From Hybos culiciformis (taxonomy: Eukaryota > Arthropoda > Insecta > Diptera > Hybotidae), in NCBI GenBank assembly GCA_964007475.1, contig OZ023273.1:25469557-25533556 (forward strand): a stretch of 64,000 nucleotides of DNA. The letters run 5' to 3'. The notes under the pieces were generated by a model, which ran no database searches, was not told where the DNA came from, and saw only the letters and a program-made list of their open reading frames with translations. This document shows, piece after piece, positions 19,860 through 34,682 of this stretch; positions within the stretch are counted from its first letter, which is position 1, and each line of letters starts with the position of its first letter. Made by a program: the position numbers and the translations under genes.

Positions 19860-22800
19860 CAGGGACTGAAACGTTGAAAAAATTGGGTTGAGGTTTAAGT
19901 TCGAGTTAATCAAAATAAAAAGTTAAGGTTCGCTTCAGGGTTCGAGTTCGGTTCAAAATTTAGAAAAAAAAAGAATAATGTTTTTTATTTATTTTTAAAA
20001 AAATTTCCATTTATTTTTCAAATAAACTTTCGTTTAACTTAATTATTAAAATATTTTTTAAGTTTTCTTCTTTTAAATTGTGTCTTTGTGGTGATGATAT
20101 AAATTTTAAAGCTGAAAAAGCCCGAACTGCGAAGATGATTTGGGACATTTTATGTTGCTCCCAAAATCCTAAAATACTTTATACTTTTGCCAGCCTTGGA
20201 TAATTTTCGTATATTTCCATCTCATTTTTAATGGAACTATCAACGGAAGAAATGGCATTTAGATTTGCCGATTTTGTTTGAGAACACTTTTCTTTCTCTT
20301 TTTTAAAACTTGTTCAAGAGTGTCCTCATCTTCTTCTGAAGAACCAGAAATTTCTTTCCTCATCAAATTCTCTTCTCTCTCCTTTTGTAAATTTTTAATA
20401 ATTTTTATTGTTTTTAAAATTTGGCATTTAGCATTTCAAATATCTTCGCGACTTAGTATTAATCTAAATCTGCTATCTAGATATGCTGCTGCAATCAAAC
20501 ATTGACTATTATATTAATAGTTATTTCCTCTTTTAATAATATTCGAATATAATTCTTCCGATAATGTTTTTAATACGTTGGGGATCGTTATGTTGTATTT
20601 AGTGCTATAGAATTTAGATCACTAAATGGAGTATTATATGCGTCAATACACATGCAATCATTTAGATGCATCTGCGTAAATAATGAAAAAATTTAGATGC
20701 ATCAGCGTATATAATGAAAAAATTTAGATGCATCAGCGTAAATAATGAAATCATTTAGATGTTTCGTATTGAATATTACGTAATACCTAAACAAACTTAA
20801 TATCTCTCACAATATTTCAATACAGCCAAATACAAAAAAAAAATGAGAAAAAATGAGAAGAAAAAATATTCTCTCTTTGCAACTACCTCTCCCCTACGCA
20901 TTAAAACAGTGTATTGGATATGTAAACAAAATTTGTTATACAACTCGTTCTGTATTTACACAAAAATACATTGACACTTGTCAATTTATATCACTCGACC
21001 TTCGGTCTCGTGATATAAGTATTGACTCGTGTCAATGTATTTTTGTGTATACAGAACTCTTAATTAATAACAAATTTAGTTTACATATACAATAATCTAC
21101 TATTATTTGGTAATTTTTTGTTAGCTCTAATTTAGAACTTAGCCAGATTCCATTAAAAATCAACTAAATTCATTTGTTCTTCCTGTAGTTTAATCTTTAA
21201 TTTTTTAACAAGTGCAAAAACTGTCTTTCATAGTTAATTCAGCATTCATTAAATCCGAACAAAACCTTCTGTATTCCAATAGGACTTTTATCATGTCGTA
21301 AGTCGAATTCCACCTAGTTTTACAGTCTAGTACGGCTTTTTTCATGTTTAACTTTTAAGCTAAAGAAAAAATATTCGGTGTTCGTAATGTTTTGCATTCA
21401 TCTAGTGTTCTCTTAAAAGCATGACTAGATATAGCAATTGGACACTATGAGCAACACATCGGAAATGAATAATATTTGGGTGCGAATTATGCTAATGTTT
21501 CTGCTCCTTCATTTTCAATATTAGATAGAGCGTTTTCTTCCGCTTTGTCAAATCCATTGTCCGTTTGAAAGTTTTCATAATAGTCTTTTAATAATATATA
21601 TTTTTCCCGTTACCTGACGTAATTGAATAAATTTGCTGCAATTTGATGTCATAACAATCAAGAACATTGATGATAGGATTTTTTATGTAGACTCCTGATT
21701 GGCGATTTTGAGCCTCATGCATTTCTTTTTCCCTCGAAAATATATGGAGCATTTATTCCTACAATGCATCTACCAAGGCAAGAAGCCGAATCAATCTTGA
21801 CTGAAATTATTTTTTTGACATTTCCAATTTAATTTTATTATTAATGTTCATTGCTTTGTCGTTAACAAAATCAATTACATAATGACTATTAACTGATATT
21901 TTTACTGTATTCATAAACGGATCGACTATTACTTTCATGCCAGAATCTTCAAAAATTGTGAAAAGACGACCAGTAACAGTTTCTAGCTTTCAATCAATGA
22001 AACCTTCATGAATATCGAGCCGTCTCGATCCAAAAAGCTCGAGCAAGCTCGCCTGTTTTTGCTTGAATGAAGATCGAGTTTTTATCTGCTAGTGGCTCGA
22101 GCTCAGCATTTTTAATGTTTTACATTTTACTTTTGTTTTTTTTTTTTATTTTATTGAACAGAAAAGTTTATATAGGAAAATATTTCACTTCAATCTTATA
22201 AGTCCAGTCAATTTTAACAGAAAATGATACACAGAAATGGATTTTTTATGTTTTTATATTTTATAATGTTTTGAAACTTTAATAATTAATAATTTTGCAA
22301 TATTTATTGTAATTTTTATAATTTTGATTAGATAATAATAATGAATTAATTAGAAGAGTAAAGTTGAATTTTATGCTCTGAAATTGGTTTTTTTATGTCA
22401 TTGTTTTTTCATATGTATTTAATTTTTAAGAAGGCTCGGGTGGCTCTAGCTACCCGATCCTCATTATACAAAAGCTTGAAGGCTCGAACTTACGAAAATG
22501 GTCGAGTTTCAAAAACCCTAATCGCACTCATTTATGGACTAGAAAAATCAACAAATTTAATAGTAAAATTTAAGTAAGTATGTACTTACTTTACTCAAAA
22601 TGAGTTTAGGATTAAATTTAATTTAAAATTCAACAAACAATAAAAAAGAACGTTCAATTTGTAGCAGAAAATCTAAATAATAATAAATAAAATACCACTA
22701 ATCAATCGTTAGGCACCATTAACGTAAACGGAAAACTTTACTATTTTCGTTTTTATGTGCAAAAATATACCGTTCGAACACGTTAGTATTGTTTTGAAAT

Positions 22801-22969
22801 ATTTGTTTTGTTGTTTTGTAATTCAAATAAACTGTGCACAGCGGAATTTTTTTAGTACAATTTTGAACCAAACGTACTGGAGTTTTGGCTTCGGATTCAG
22901 TGTTATAAAAACAGTAAACCTGAACCCATTTGGTTTCAGGTTCGCGTTCGGGTTCGGTTTCAGTCTCTC
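19860..22969 (-). mobile_element. hAT relic bridging units 2 and 3
   Basis: 3110 bp with ends CAGGGACTGAAAC and GTTTCAGTCTCTC and TAATATAT flanks (19852-19859, 22970-22977). Carries the same decayed minus-strand transposase (about 20100-22020: TRWNSTYDM near 21300, AAYLDSRFR near 20480), the three 34-bp repeats and the 111-bp hairpin at 20947-21057. It lacks the nested hAT of unit 1, so it shows the pre-insertion form. Confidence 0.8.
20947..21057. repeat. 111-bp hairpin, unit 2
   Basis: Same TTCG-loop inverted repeat as in unit 1. Confidence 0.85.
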
Positions 22970-23974
22970 TAATATATAAATATTCCTACGCCTAATTTGA
23001 ACGTTGAAGAATCATAAAAAAACACGGCATCAAAAGGCTTTGCATAAATTATTATTTTTTTTAAAACTATACCTGTTTATAATAAAATTATACCAAATTA
23101 TAATAAATTCATAATCTCATCAAATTGAAAATTAAGATTGAATATTGAATACAATCCATTGGTTGTACGTACGTATTCAAATTTGAAATTTGGAATTCCA
23201 AAATAGTATTATGTTTGGAATTTGGACAATACAATACAGTAAATATAAGTCCTAATGTTTTTTTTTTTATAAACATAATAGATTAGTTTAGTCATGTGTT
23301 GAAAAATTATGGTCTATCATTAAAAATTGTTAGAAGAAATTATAATATTCTCAAAGTTTCATATCACGGCCTCCTCAGTAGTGCGTACTGTGCCTGTGCA
23401 CCTCTTGCACCTGCCTTGTTAAGGCACTGAATACCGCTATTAACGAAATCCCTTTATGAATTATGAGAATAAAAAGTTATCTAGATTTAAACTAAAACAA
23501 GCTTAGCAACGGGAAATTTTAAATTTCGCATAACAATTTCAATTTTTGTGTTTACTTATAAGTGAGTTTAATTTTAAAATCGTATAAAATAAAATAAATT
23601 CGAAAAACTATAAAATAATATATTTCTTTTCAAGCCTAAAATTAAAAATTAATAAATCAAGCAAAAAAATTAAAGTTAAACAAGTCAGAATACAACTTAG
23701 GTAACCGTTACATAATATAACCGAACTAAATATTGTTCGAAGAACATCAATTAATAGCAAGTGATTGAGTAATTAGCATTCATTTAAAATTTACATAATG
23801 ATAAAAAACAGTAAAATTATAATAATGAATAAAAATTAAGGGAATAAATAAATAAATAAATAAAGATTTAAATCCAATTTTTTATCAACTATTTAAGAAG
23901 CTGTTTTACTTGTGTAACTTTAGTTTAAAAAAAAATTCCATCGACTTTTAAACAAAATACCTAAACTTGAAAAC

Positions 23975-24804
23975 ATGAACTTATTGCTTATCTTATTCTC
24001 AACTATGATGGTGATACAAGGTGTGTTTGGTAATGTAAAGCTAAAGGTAAGGAACCAACTATAGATAAAGTGAAAAAAAATGGAATTAGTTTTTTTTTAA
24101 TTTATACTACACTTAATACAAAATATACTCGGTCATTTCCATTGAAACTTTAAACAAAGTACAATACTAAAAATAAACTACAATACTTAAGTGTTTTAAC
24201 TGGATTTTCTGTAGAACCATTTAAAAGTTTCAGTATTTTTAAACCGAGTTGTTTAAAGTAGGTTTTTTAATATTACTCAACAAGAAAAAATTACAAAACG
24301 GAATCAGATGAGTTAGATGATTGTACGGTTGTTTATGCATTATTTTTTGCCAAGAATTTTCGAATAATTTGCATCGTGTAAAATACATATTGATTTTCCA
24401 CAAAATCGGTGTTTTCAAACGAGAAGATTTTAGAAACTAATATGCCAATATATAAACGAATTAAATATGTAAGTTATATATGTGGAATTTAATTAGAGGT
24501 GGAGCACAATATCTTATAAAGGAAACCGTACAAACGTGTTTTTTATTTAGTATCCTAAAATTCATATTTATAGTGGATTTTCTTTAAAAATAAAAGAGTA
24601 AATGAACTGAAACAAGTAGAAACATAATGTAATTATTTGTTAATTGAGGAGTCAACTTGTTTTTTGTTGAAAAATAATTTTACTAGATGAAAGTAGCATG
24701 AACAATTTTTAAAAAAATTGTTTTTGTTCATTAAATTTTCTAATCATATACAATTTTTATTGCAGCATATGGAGGACTACGAAGATTCTGATTCTTCAGA
24801 TTGA
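23975..24804 (+). CDS. Small secreted acidic peptide, unit 3 (exons 23975-24046, 24766-24804)
   Basis: Same exons as unit 2: signal-peptide exon with Val21, a 719-bp intron, then tail HMEDYEDSDSSD. All splice signals and the TATA-like box are intact. The gene lies about 1 kb after the end of the hAT relic at 22969. Near identity with units 2 and 4 indicates a very recent duplication or conversion, so this copy adds dosage and no new peptide. Confidence 0.62.
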
Positions 24805-25133
24805 AATATTTTCTTGGTGGTTAAAACTAAAAATGTAATCAAATATAAACTATATTAAATTGAATTATAAAATGTTTTTTATTGATTAAATATTTTTCGA
24901 AAAGAGTACCTCTAGGTATGACAAATAACGGTTTAATTGAATTAAAGAAAACTTAAAAAAAAAAAATTCATCATAAAAATAATTAATAAAAACATTAATT
25001 AAAAACATTAATTAAAAACTTCAATTAAATATATTAATTAAAAACTTTAATGTGAAGAATGCATCTGATTCTTTGATTTCATGATTTTCTTAAAATTGGG
25101 CGTTTTGTTTGATAACTGAACTCGCGTATAAAT

Positions 25134-26461
25134 CGTCGGCTGAGAATTTAATTGTCGTATGTAGATTTTGTCAGTTTTAGGATTATGATCATTTCTTAAG
25201 TTTTCGAGGCTGAATTTTCTTTTGCCGCAATCAGTTTTTTTATTTCTCTATTCGTTTTCGAGATATTCAGCTTGTATTTTGTTGTATGTATCATAAAAGA
25301 AACATTTTGAGGGAATAATTGTCGTATATGTTGAATTTGTGCCACATACGACAAATATGGATATAAAAATATGTATAATTTTTTTATTTTTATTTTTTGT
25401 CGTATGCATATTACGACGGTATTTGCGGTGTGAAATGAGTATTGTATTAAGAATAAATAATTTTTTGAAATCAATAACACAAAAGTTTAAATAATTTTTA
25501 TCAAAAAATATATGAATTGTTCTAAAATTTTTAACATTGTTGTTAGACATGGAACGATCAACTTTATCAAAATCACCTTTTTTAAAAGGGTATGTTATGA
25601 TAAATAAATGGTGTTATAGACAGCTACTTAAAAAATAACGAAAGATCTTGACTACAAAGATGTCAATTTAAAAATTTTAAAACCAAGAGCTTCAGTTTTT
25701 AAATTATTTTCTATTTAATCGAAAGAACTTTTTTACCAACAACTTCCGTTCACCAAATGCAAGTTTGTAAAGTACCACTTTCGCTTAATTTTTCTTCTTA
25801 AACTTTCGCTTAATTTTTCGGAACTGCTATAAAAAGTTTTTGTAGAAATGAATTTGTTATTTGATTATTTTAATTTTCTTAAAACTTTAATTAGTTTTTC
25901 TATTAAGCCTATACGTGGAAATTTTTTTCATTTTTATTAGCGAGCGTTGAAAGTATGTTAAAGTTATTGATTGTTATTTTTTTGAAGTATTGATTGAAAA
26001 TGTTGAATTATTTACTAAAAATTTTTAAGAAATGTTTGATTGAATATTATTTATTTTGATTTTTATTAGAAAATATATTTCTCAATTCATTATTTCTAAA
26101 AGAGACATTGCAATCTTGTACAAAAGTACTACTTATCTAGAACAAAATGTCGATATACAACAAAGTTATCTAAATTATTTTGAATTTGTATGTCGTATGT
26201 AAGAATTTCAAAATTAATTTGTCGTATGTCAGCATTTACTGAATAAACTAATTTCGAGGAAAATTAAAAATTTCTCTATTATTAATTCCTGGAAAGCTTT
26301 CATATTCGGAACATAAAATCTTCAATAAATTTACTAAATTTTCATTTAAAGTGTGAAGAAGATCCAACCGTTACGAAAAAAGCTACCAGCTGTTAAACTT
26401 TAAAATCGATTTTCTCAAAACTAACGAACTCTACATACGACATTTAAATTCTGAGCCGACG
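25134..26461. mobile_element. TIR transposon with GTCGTATG motifs, unit 3
   Basis: 1328 bp, the same as the unit 2 copy apart from a few substitutions. Confidence 0.7.
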
Positions 26462-27198
26462 AAATGTGCCTTAACTGATATTCTGGTTTGAATGACAGGT
26501 AGTGTTAATAATGCAAGATCACAATAGCATTGGCTAAAATACACGGGTTTGCACAAAAAAAATTACATGAATTTGGTGGACTTCGAACCGCTACCGTTGT
26601 TTCTGTTTTTAGCTGCTTTATTTAAAAATTGTAAATTTAATTTGGTGATTGATTGTAAACTTTCCGAGGAAAATGTGAATAAGTTAAACACCTTTTTTTT
26701 TTTATGAAATAAAATTTGTCACGCGGAACTCCTAAATCTTTTCGTGGAACCCCAGGGTTCCACGGAACACACTTTGGGAACCAATGAATTTGATGAATGT
26801 AGGGTTGTTTATGCATTATTTTTTGCCAAAAATTTTCGAATAATTTGCATCGTGTAAAATACGTATTGCTTTTCAAAATCGGTGTTTTCAAACGAAACGA
26901 TTTTAGAAACTAATATGCCAATATATAAACGAATTAAATATGCAACTTATATATGTGGAATTTAAATAGATTTATATTCGATTTTCCTTAAAAATAAAAG
27001 AGTTAATGAACTGAAACAAGTAGAAACATAATGTAATAATTTGTTAATTAACGAATCAATTTGTTTTGTGTTGAAAATTAATTTTACTAGATGAAGGTAG
27101 CATGAACAATTTTAAAAAAATTCCTCCGAATCGTCGGAGTTTTAAAAAAATTGTTTTTGTTCATTAAATTTTCTAATCATAAACAATTTTTATTGCAG

Positions 27199-27246
27199 CC
27201 TATGGAAGAACCTAAAAAACTTGACTATAGAAATTATTATGGTTAA
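27199..27246 (+). CDS. Alternative terminal exon 2B, unit 3
   Basis: PMEEPKKLDYRNYYG then TAA, phase 0, acceptor intact. Identical to unit 2. It would be joined to exon 1 at 23975-24046. Confidence 0.5.
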   Translation, partial: PMEEPKKLDYRNYYG

Positions 27247-28201
27247 AACTAAAAATGTAATCAAATATAAACTATATTAAATAGAATTATAAAATGTTTT
27301 TTATTGATTAAATATTTTTCGAAAAGAGTACCTCTCGGTACGACAAATAACAGTTGGTTAGTTGCAAACTTACCGTCAGGAAGATTTATTTCTATTACTT
27401 ATTTTTATGTGAGGAACTCTTTAAAATATAACTTACTGAAAATTTTAAGATATTGAGGACAAACAGGTTGTGTTTTGCAAACAAAAAATCACACCGTTTT
27501 TAAAGGCCTGGACGTATATCTATACCATAAAGAATATAAAAAACCGATGAAACTAATTCAAGCAAAAGAAAGACCTAAGTTGGTAATTTGGATACAATAT
27601 AATATTTAGGTCCAATTCGGATTGCAATGAATTTTATTATGTAACATACAATTTATTTCTAAATCTTGATTCAAACTAATAAAACATTGGCTTGGGAAAA
27701 CAAATTACCAAACAACATTACATTTTAAACTCAGGCGCAATAAAATATTAAAAGGTTTAATGAAGATGCTCGAGGTTCATTCAACCATTTCGCTGTCTAA
27801 TGTAAAAACTTGGAAATTCAATTATTGAAAATAGTTTTTTCGGAGATGAATTGCTTTTTAGTTAGGCGATGAATTGCTGGCGATTCATATTTTATGTTTT
27901 TTTTTGTTTCTTTTATGTTTCGGTATGAAAACAAAATTTTTGCAATCTAAAAATGTATCTCCAAAAGGGAGCATTACCGAGAAAAAAGCTTTGATTTGGT
28001 GGTTTGGGCACCGCCTCTAACCCCTCACCCTTCCTGCATTTTAACCGTGTTTTATGTATTTTATGTTTTTGTTTTTTTAATTTTTTTGTTTTTGAATCTG
28101 TTAAATTTCTGGCGATGAATTGTTAGTGATGAATTACTGGCGATGAATTACTGGAGACGAGCTACTGGCGATGAATCAGCCGCTTATTAAATATAATATA
28201 T

Positions 28202-30453
28202 CAGGGACTGAAACGTTGAAAAAATTGGGTTGAGGTTTAAGTTCGAGTTAAGCAAAATAAAAAGTTAAGGTTCGCTTCAGGGTTCGAGTTCGGTTCAAAA
28301 TTTAGAAAAAAAAAGAATAATGTTTTTTATTTATTTTTAAAAAAATTTCCATTTATTTTTCAAATAAACTTTCGTTTAACTTAATTATTAAAATATTTTT
28401 TAAGTTTTCTTCTTTTAAATTGTGTCTTTGTGGTGATGATATAAATTTTAAAGCTGAAAAAGCCCGAACTGCGAAGATGATTTGGGACATTTTATGTTGC
28501 TCCCAAAATCCTAAAATACTTTATACTTTTGCCAGCCTTGGATAATTTTCGTATATTTCCATCTCATTTTATAATGGAACTATCAACGGAAGAAATGGCA
28601 TTTAGATTTGCCGATTTTGTTTGAGAACACTTTTCTTTCTCTTTTTTAAAACTTGTTCAAGAGTGTCCTCATCTTCTTCTGAAGAACCAGAAATTTCTTT
28701 CCTCATCAAATTCTCTTCTCTCTCCTTTTGTAAATTTTTAATAATTTTTATTGTTTTTAAAATTTGGCATTTAGCATTTTAAATATCTTCGCGACTTAGT
28801 ATTAATCTAAATCTGCTATCTAGATATGCTGCTGCAATCAAACATTGACTATTATATTAATAGTTATTTCCTCTTTTAATAATATTCGAATATAATTCTT
28901 CCGATAATGTTTTTAATACGTTGGGGATCGTTATGTTGTATTTAGTGCTATAGAATTTAGATCACTAAATGGAGTATTATATGCGTCAATACACATGCAA
29001 TCATTTAGATGCATCTGCGTAAATAATGAAAAAATTTAGATGCATCAGCGTATATAATGAAAAAATTTAGATGCATCAGCGTAAATAATGAAATCATTTA
29101 GATGTTTCGTATTGAATATTACGTAATACCTAAACAAACTTAATATCTCTCACAATATTTCAATACAGCCAAATACAAAAAAAAAAATGAGAAAAAATGA
29201 GAAGAAAAAATATTCTCTCTTTGCAACTACCTCTCCCCTACGCATTAAAACAGTGTATTGGATATGTAAACAAAATTTGTTATACAACTCGTTCTGTATT
29301 TACACAAAAATACATTGACACTTGTCAATTTATATCACTCGACCTTCGGTCTCGTGATATAAGTATTGACTATTAACTGATATTTTTACTGTATTCATAA
29401 ACGGATCGATTATTACTTTCATGCCAGAATCTTCAAAAATTGTGAAAAGACGACCAGTAACAGTTTCTAGCTTTCAATCAATGAAACCTTCATGAATATC
29501 GAGCCGTCTCGATCCAAAAAGCTCGAGCAAGCTCGCCTGTTTTTGCTTGAATGAAGATCGAGTTTTTATCTGCTAGTGGCTCGAGCTCAGCATTTTTAAT
29601 GTTTTACATTTTACTTTTGTTTTTTTTTTTTATTTTATTGAACAGAAAAGTTTATATAGGAAAATATTTCACTTCAATCTTATAAGTCCAGTCAATTTTA
29701 ACAGAAAATGATACACAGAAATGGATTTTTTATGTTTTTATATTTTATAATGTTTTGAAACTTTAATAATTAATAATTTTGCAATATTTATTGTAATTTT
29801 TATAATTTTGATTAGATAATAATAATGAATTAATTAGAAGAGTAAAGTTGAATTTTATGCTCTGAAATTGGTTTTTTTATGTCATTGTTTTTTCATATGT
29901 ATTTAATTTTTAAGAAGGCTCGGGTGGCTCTAGCTACCCGATCCTCATTATACAAAAGCTTGAAGGCTCGAACTTACGAAAATGGTCGAGTTTCAAAAAC
30001 CCTAATCGCACTCATTTATGGACTAGAAAAATCAACAAATTTAATAGTAAAATTTAAGTAAGTATGTACTTACTTTACTCAAAATGAGTTTAGGATTAAA
30101 TTTAATTTAAAATTCAACAAACAATAAAAAAGAACGTTCAATTTGTAGCAGAAAATCTAAATAATAATAAATAAAATACCACTAATCAATCGTTAGGCAC
30201 CATTAACGTAAACGGAAAACTTTACTATTTTCGTTTTTATGTGCAAAAATATACCGTTCGAACACGTTAGTATTGTTTTGAAATATTTGTTTTGTTGTTT
30301 TGTAATTCAAATAAACTGTGCACAGCGGAATTTTTTTAGTACAATTTTGAACCAAACGTACTGGAGTTTTGGCTTCGGATTCAGTGTTATAAAAACAGTA
30401 AACCTGAACCCATTTGGTTTCAGGTTCGCGTTCGGGTTCGGTTTCAGTCTCTC
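28202..30453 (-). mobile_element. hAT relic bridging units 3 and 4, internally deleted
   Basis: 2252 bp, 858 bp shorter than the unit 2 copy. The break is inside the 111-bp hairpin, near 29370, where AAGTATTGACT runs directly into ATTAACTGAT. TGACT occurs at both original edges, a microhomology junction. The TRWNS part of the decayed transposase is lost; the LDSRFR part (about 28820) remains. Flanks are TAATATAT. Confidence 0.8.
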
Positions 30454-31458
30454 TAATATATAAATATTCCTACGCCTAATTTGAACGTTGAAGAATCATA
30501 AAAAAACACGGCATCAAAAGGCTTTGCATAAATTATTATTTTTTTTAAAACTATACCTGTTTATAATAAAATTATACCAAATTATAATAAATTCATAATC
30601 TCATCAAATTGAAAATTAAGATTGAATATTGAATACAATCCATTGGTTGTACGTACGTATTCAAATTTGAAATTTGGAATTCCAAAATAGTATTATGTTT
30701 GGAATTTGGACAATACAATACAGTAAATATAAGTCCTAATGTTTTTTTTTTTATAAACATAATAGATTAGTTTAGTCATGTGTTGAAAAATTATGGTCTA
30801 TCATTAAAAATTGTTAGAAGAAATTATAATATTCTCAAAGTTTCATATCACGGCCTCCTCAGTAGTGCGTACTGTGCCTGTGCACCTCTTGCACCTGCCT
30901 TGTTAAGGCACTGAATACCGCTATTAACGAAATCCCTTTATGAATTATGAGAATAAAAAGTTATCTAGATTTAAACTAAAACAAGCTTAGCAACGGGAAA
31001 TTTTAAATTTCGCATAACAATTTCAATTTTTGTGTTTACTTATAAGTGAGTTTAATTTTAAAATCGTATAAAATAAAATAAATTCGAAAAACTATAAAAT
31101 AATATATTTCTTTTCAAGCCTAAAATTAAAAATTAATAAATCAAGCAAAAAAATTAAAGTTAAACAAGTCAGAATACAACTTAGGTAACCGTTACATAAT
31201 ATAACCGAACTAAATATTGTTCGAAGAACATCAATTAATAGCAAGTGATTGAGTAATTAGCATTCATTTAAAATTTACATAATGATAAAAAACAGTAAAA
31301 TTATAATAATGAATAAAAATTAAGGGAATAAATAAATAAATAAATAAAGATTTAAATCCAATTTTTTATCAACTATTTAAGAAGCTGTTTTACTTGTGTA
31401 ACTTTAGTTTAAAAAAAAATTCCATCGACTTTTAAACAAAATACCTAAACTTGAAAAC

Positions 31459-32288
31459 ATGAACTTATTGCTTATCTTATTCTCAACTATGATGGTGATA
31501 CAAGGTGTGTTTGGTAATGTAAAGCTAAAGGTAAGGAACCAACTATAGATAAAGTGAAAAAAAATGGAATTAGTTTTTTTTTAATTTATACTACACTTAA
31601 TACAAAATATACTCGGTCATTTCCATTGAAACTTTAAACAAAGTACAATACTAAAAATAAACTACAATACTTAAGTGTTTTAACTGGATTTTCTGTAGAA
31701 CCATTTAAAAGTTTCAGTATTTTTAAACCGAGTTGTTTAAAGTAGGTTTTTTAATATTACTCAACAAGAAAAAATTACAAAACGGAATCAGATGAGTTAG
31801 ATGATTGTACGGTTGTTTATGCATTATTTTTTGCCAAGAATTTTCGAATAATTTGCATCGTGTAAAATACATATTGATTTTCCACAAAATCGGTGTTTTC
31901 AAACGAGAAGATTTTAGAAACTAATATGCCAATATATAAACGAATTAAATATGTAAGTTATATATGTGGAATTTAATTAGAGGTGGAGCACAATATCTTA
32001 TAAAGGAAACCGTACAAACGTGTTTTTTATTTAGTATCCTAAAATTCATATTTATAGTGGATTTTCTTTAAAAATAAAAGAGTAAATGAACTGAAACAAG
32101 TAGAAACATAATGTAATTATTTGTTAATTGAGGAGTCAACTTGTTTTTTGTTGAAAAATAATTTTACTAGATGAAAGTAGCATGAACAATTTTTAAAAAA
32201 ATTGTTTTTGTTCATTAAATTTTCTAATCATATACAATTTTTATTGCAGCATATGGAGGACTACGAAGATTCTGATTCTTCAGATTGA
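31459..32288 (+). CDS. Small secreted acidic peptide, unit 4 (exons 31459-31530, 32250-32288)
   Basis: Same predicted product as units 2 and 3: a 24-codon signal-peptide exon ending AAG before GTAAGG, a 719-bp intron, and the acidic tail HMEDYEDSDSSD with TGA. No disruption. The TATA-like box is at 31374. Third of three nearly identical copies. Confidence 0.62.
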
Positions 32289-32617
32289 AATATTTTCTTG
32301 GTGGTTAAAACTAAAAATGTAATCAAATATAAACTATATTAAATTGAATTATAAAATGTTTTTTATTGATTAAATATTTTTCGAAAAGAGTACCTCTAGG
32401 TATGACAAATAACGGTTTAATTGAATTAAAGAAAACTTAAAAAAAAAAAATTCATCATAAAAATAATTAATAAAAACATTAATTAAAAACATTAATTAAA
32501 AACTTCAATTAAATATATTAATTAAAAACTTTAATGTGAAGAATGCATCTGATTCTTTGATTTCATGATTTTCTTAAAATTGGGCGTTTTGTTTGATAAC
32601 TGAACTCGCGTATAAAT

Positions 32618-33945
32618 CGTCGGCTGAGAATTTAATTGTCGTATGTAGATTTTGTCAGTTTTAGGATTATGATCATTTCTTAAGTTTTCGAGGCTGAATT
32701 TTCTTTTGCCGCAATCAGTTTTTTTATTTCTCTATTCGTTTTCGAGATATTCAGCTTGTATTTTGTTGTATGTATCATAAAAGAAACATTTTGAGGGAAT
32801 AATTGTCGTATATGTTGAATTTGTGCCACATACGACAAATATGGATATAAAAATATGTATAATTTTTTTATTTTTATTTTTTGTCGTATGCATATTACGA
32901 TGGTATTTGCGGTGTGAAATGAGTATTGTATTAAGAATAAATAATTTTTTGAAATCAATAACACAAAAGTTTAAATAATTTTTATCAAAAAATATATGAA
33001 TTGTTCTAAAATTTTTAACATTGTTGTTAGACATGGAACGATCAACTTTATCAAAATCACCTTTTTTAAAAGGGTATGTTATGATAAATAAATGGTGTTA
33101 TAGACAGCTACTTAAAAAATAACGAAAGATCTTGACTACAAAGATGTCAATTTAAAAATTTTAAAACCAAGAGCTTCAGTTTTTAAATTATTTTCTATTT
33201 AATCGAAAGAACTTTTTTACCAACAACTTCCGTTCACCAAATGCAAGTTTGTAAAGTACCACTTTCGCTTAATTTTTCTTCTTAAACTTTCGCTTAATTT
33301 TTCGGAACTGCTATAAAAAGTTTTTGTAGAAATGAATTTGTTATTTGATTATTTTAATTTTCTTAAAACTTTAATTAGTTTTTCTATTAAGCCTATACGT
33401 GGAAATTTTTTTCATTTTTATTAGCGAGCGTTGAAAGTATGTTAAAGTTATTGATTGTTATTTTTTTGAAGTATTGATTGAAAATGTTGAATTATTTACT
33501 AAAAATTTTTAAGAAATGTTTGATTGAATATTATTTATTTTGATTTTTATTAGAAAATATATTTCTCAATTCATTATTTCTAAAAGAGACATTGCAATCT
33601 TGTACAAAAGTACTACTTATCTAGAACAAAATGTCGATATACAACAAAGTTATCTAAATTATTTTGAATTTGTATGTCGTATGTAAGAATTTCAAAATTA
33701 ATTTGTCGTATGTCAGCATTTACTGAATAAACTAATTTCGAGGAAAATTAAAAATTTCTCTATTATTAATTCCTGGAAAGCTTTCATATTCGGAACATAA
33801 AATCTTCAATAAATTTACTAAATTTTCATTTAAAGTGTGAAGAAGATCCAACCGTTACGAAAAAAGCTACCAGCTGTTAAACTTTAAAATCGATTTTCTC
33901 AAAACTAACGAACTCTACATACGACATTTAAATTCTGAGCCGACG
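32618..33945. mobile_element. TIR transposon with GTCGTATG motifs, unit 4
   Basis: 1328 bp; one ACGACGG to ACGATGG change inside an internal motif distinguishes it from its neighbours. Confidence 0.7.
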
Positions 33946-34682
33946 AAATGTGCCTTAACTGATATTCTGGTTTGAATGACAGGTAGTGTTAATAATGCAA
34001 GATCACAATAGCATTGGCTAAAATACACGGGTTTGCACAAAAAAAATTACATGAATTTGGTGGACTTCGAACCGCTACCGTTGTTTCTGTTTTTAGCTGC
34101 TTTATTTAAAAATTGTAAATTTAATTTGGTGATTGATTGTAAACTTTCCGAGGAAAATGTGAATAAGTTAAACACCTTTTTTTTTTTATGAAATAAAATT
34201 TGTCACGCGGAACTCCTAAATCTTTTCGTGGAACCCCAGGGTTCCACGGAACACACTTTGGGAACCAATGAATTTGATGAATGTAGGGTTGTTTATGCAT
34301 TATTTTTTGCCAAAAATTTTCGAATAATTTGCATCGTGTAAAATACGTATTGCTTTTCAAAATCGGTGTTTTCAAACGAAAAGATTTTAGAAACTAATAT
34401 GCCAATATATAAACGAATTAAATATGCAACTTATATATGTGGAATTTAAATAGATTTATATTCGATTTTCCTTAAAAATAAAAGAGTTAATGAACTGAAA
34501 CAAGTAGAAACATAATGTAATAATTTGTTAATTAACGAATCAATTTGTTTTGTGTTGAAAATTAATTTTACTAGATGAAGGTAGCATGAACAATTTTAAA
34601 AAAATTCCTCCGAATCGTCGGAGTTTTAAAAAAATTGTTTTTGTTCATTAAATTTTCTAATCATAAACAATTTTTATTGCAG

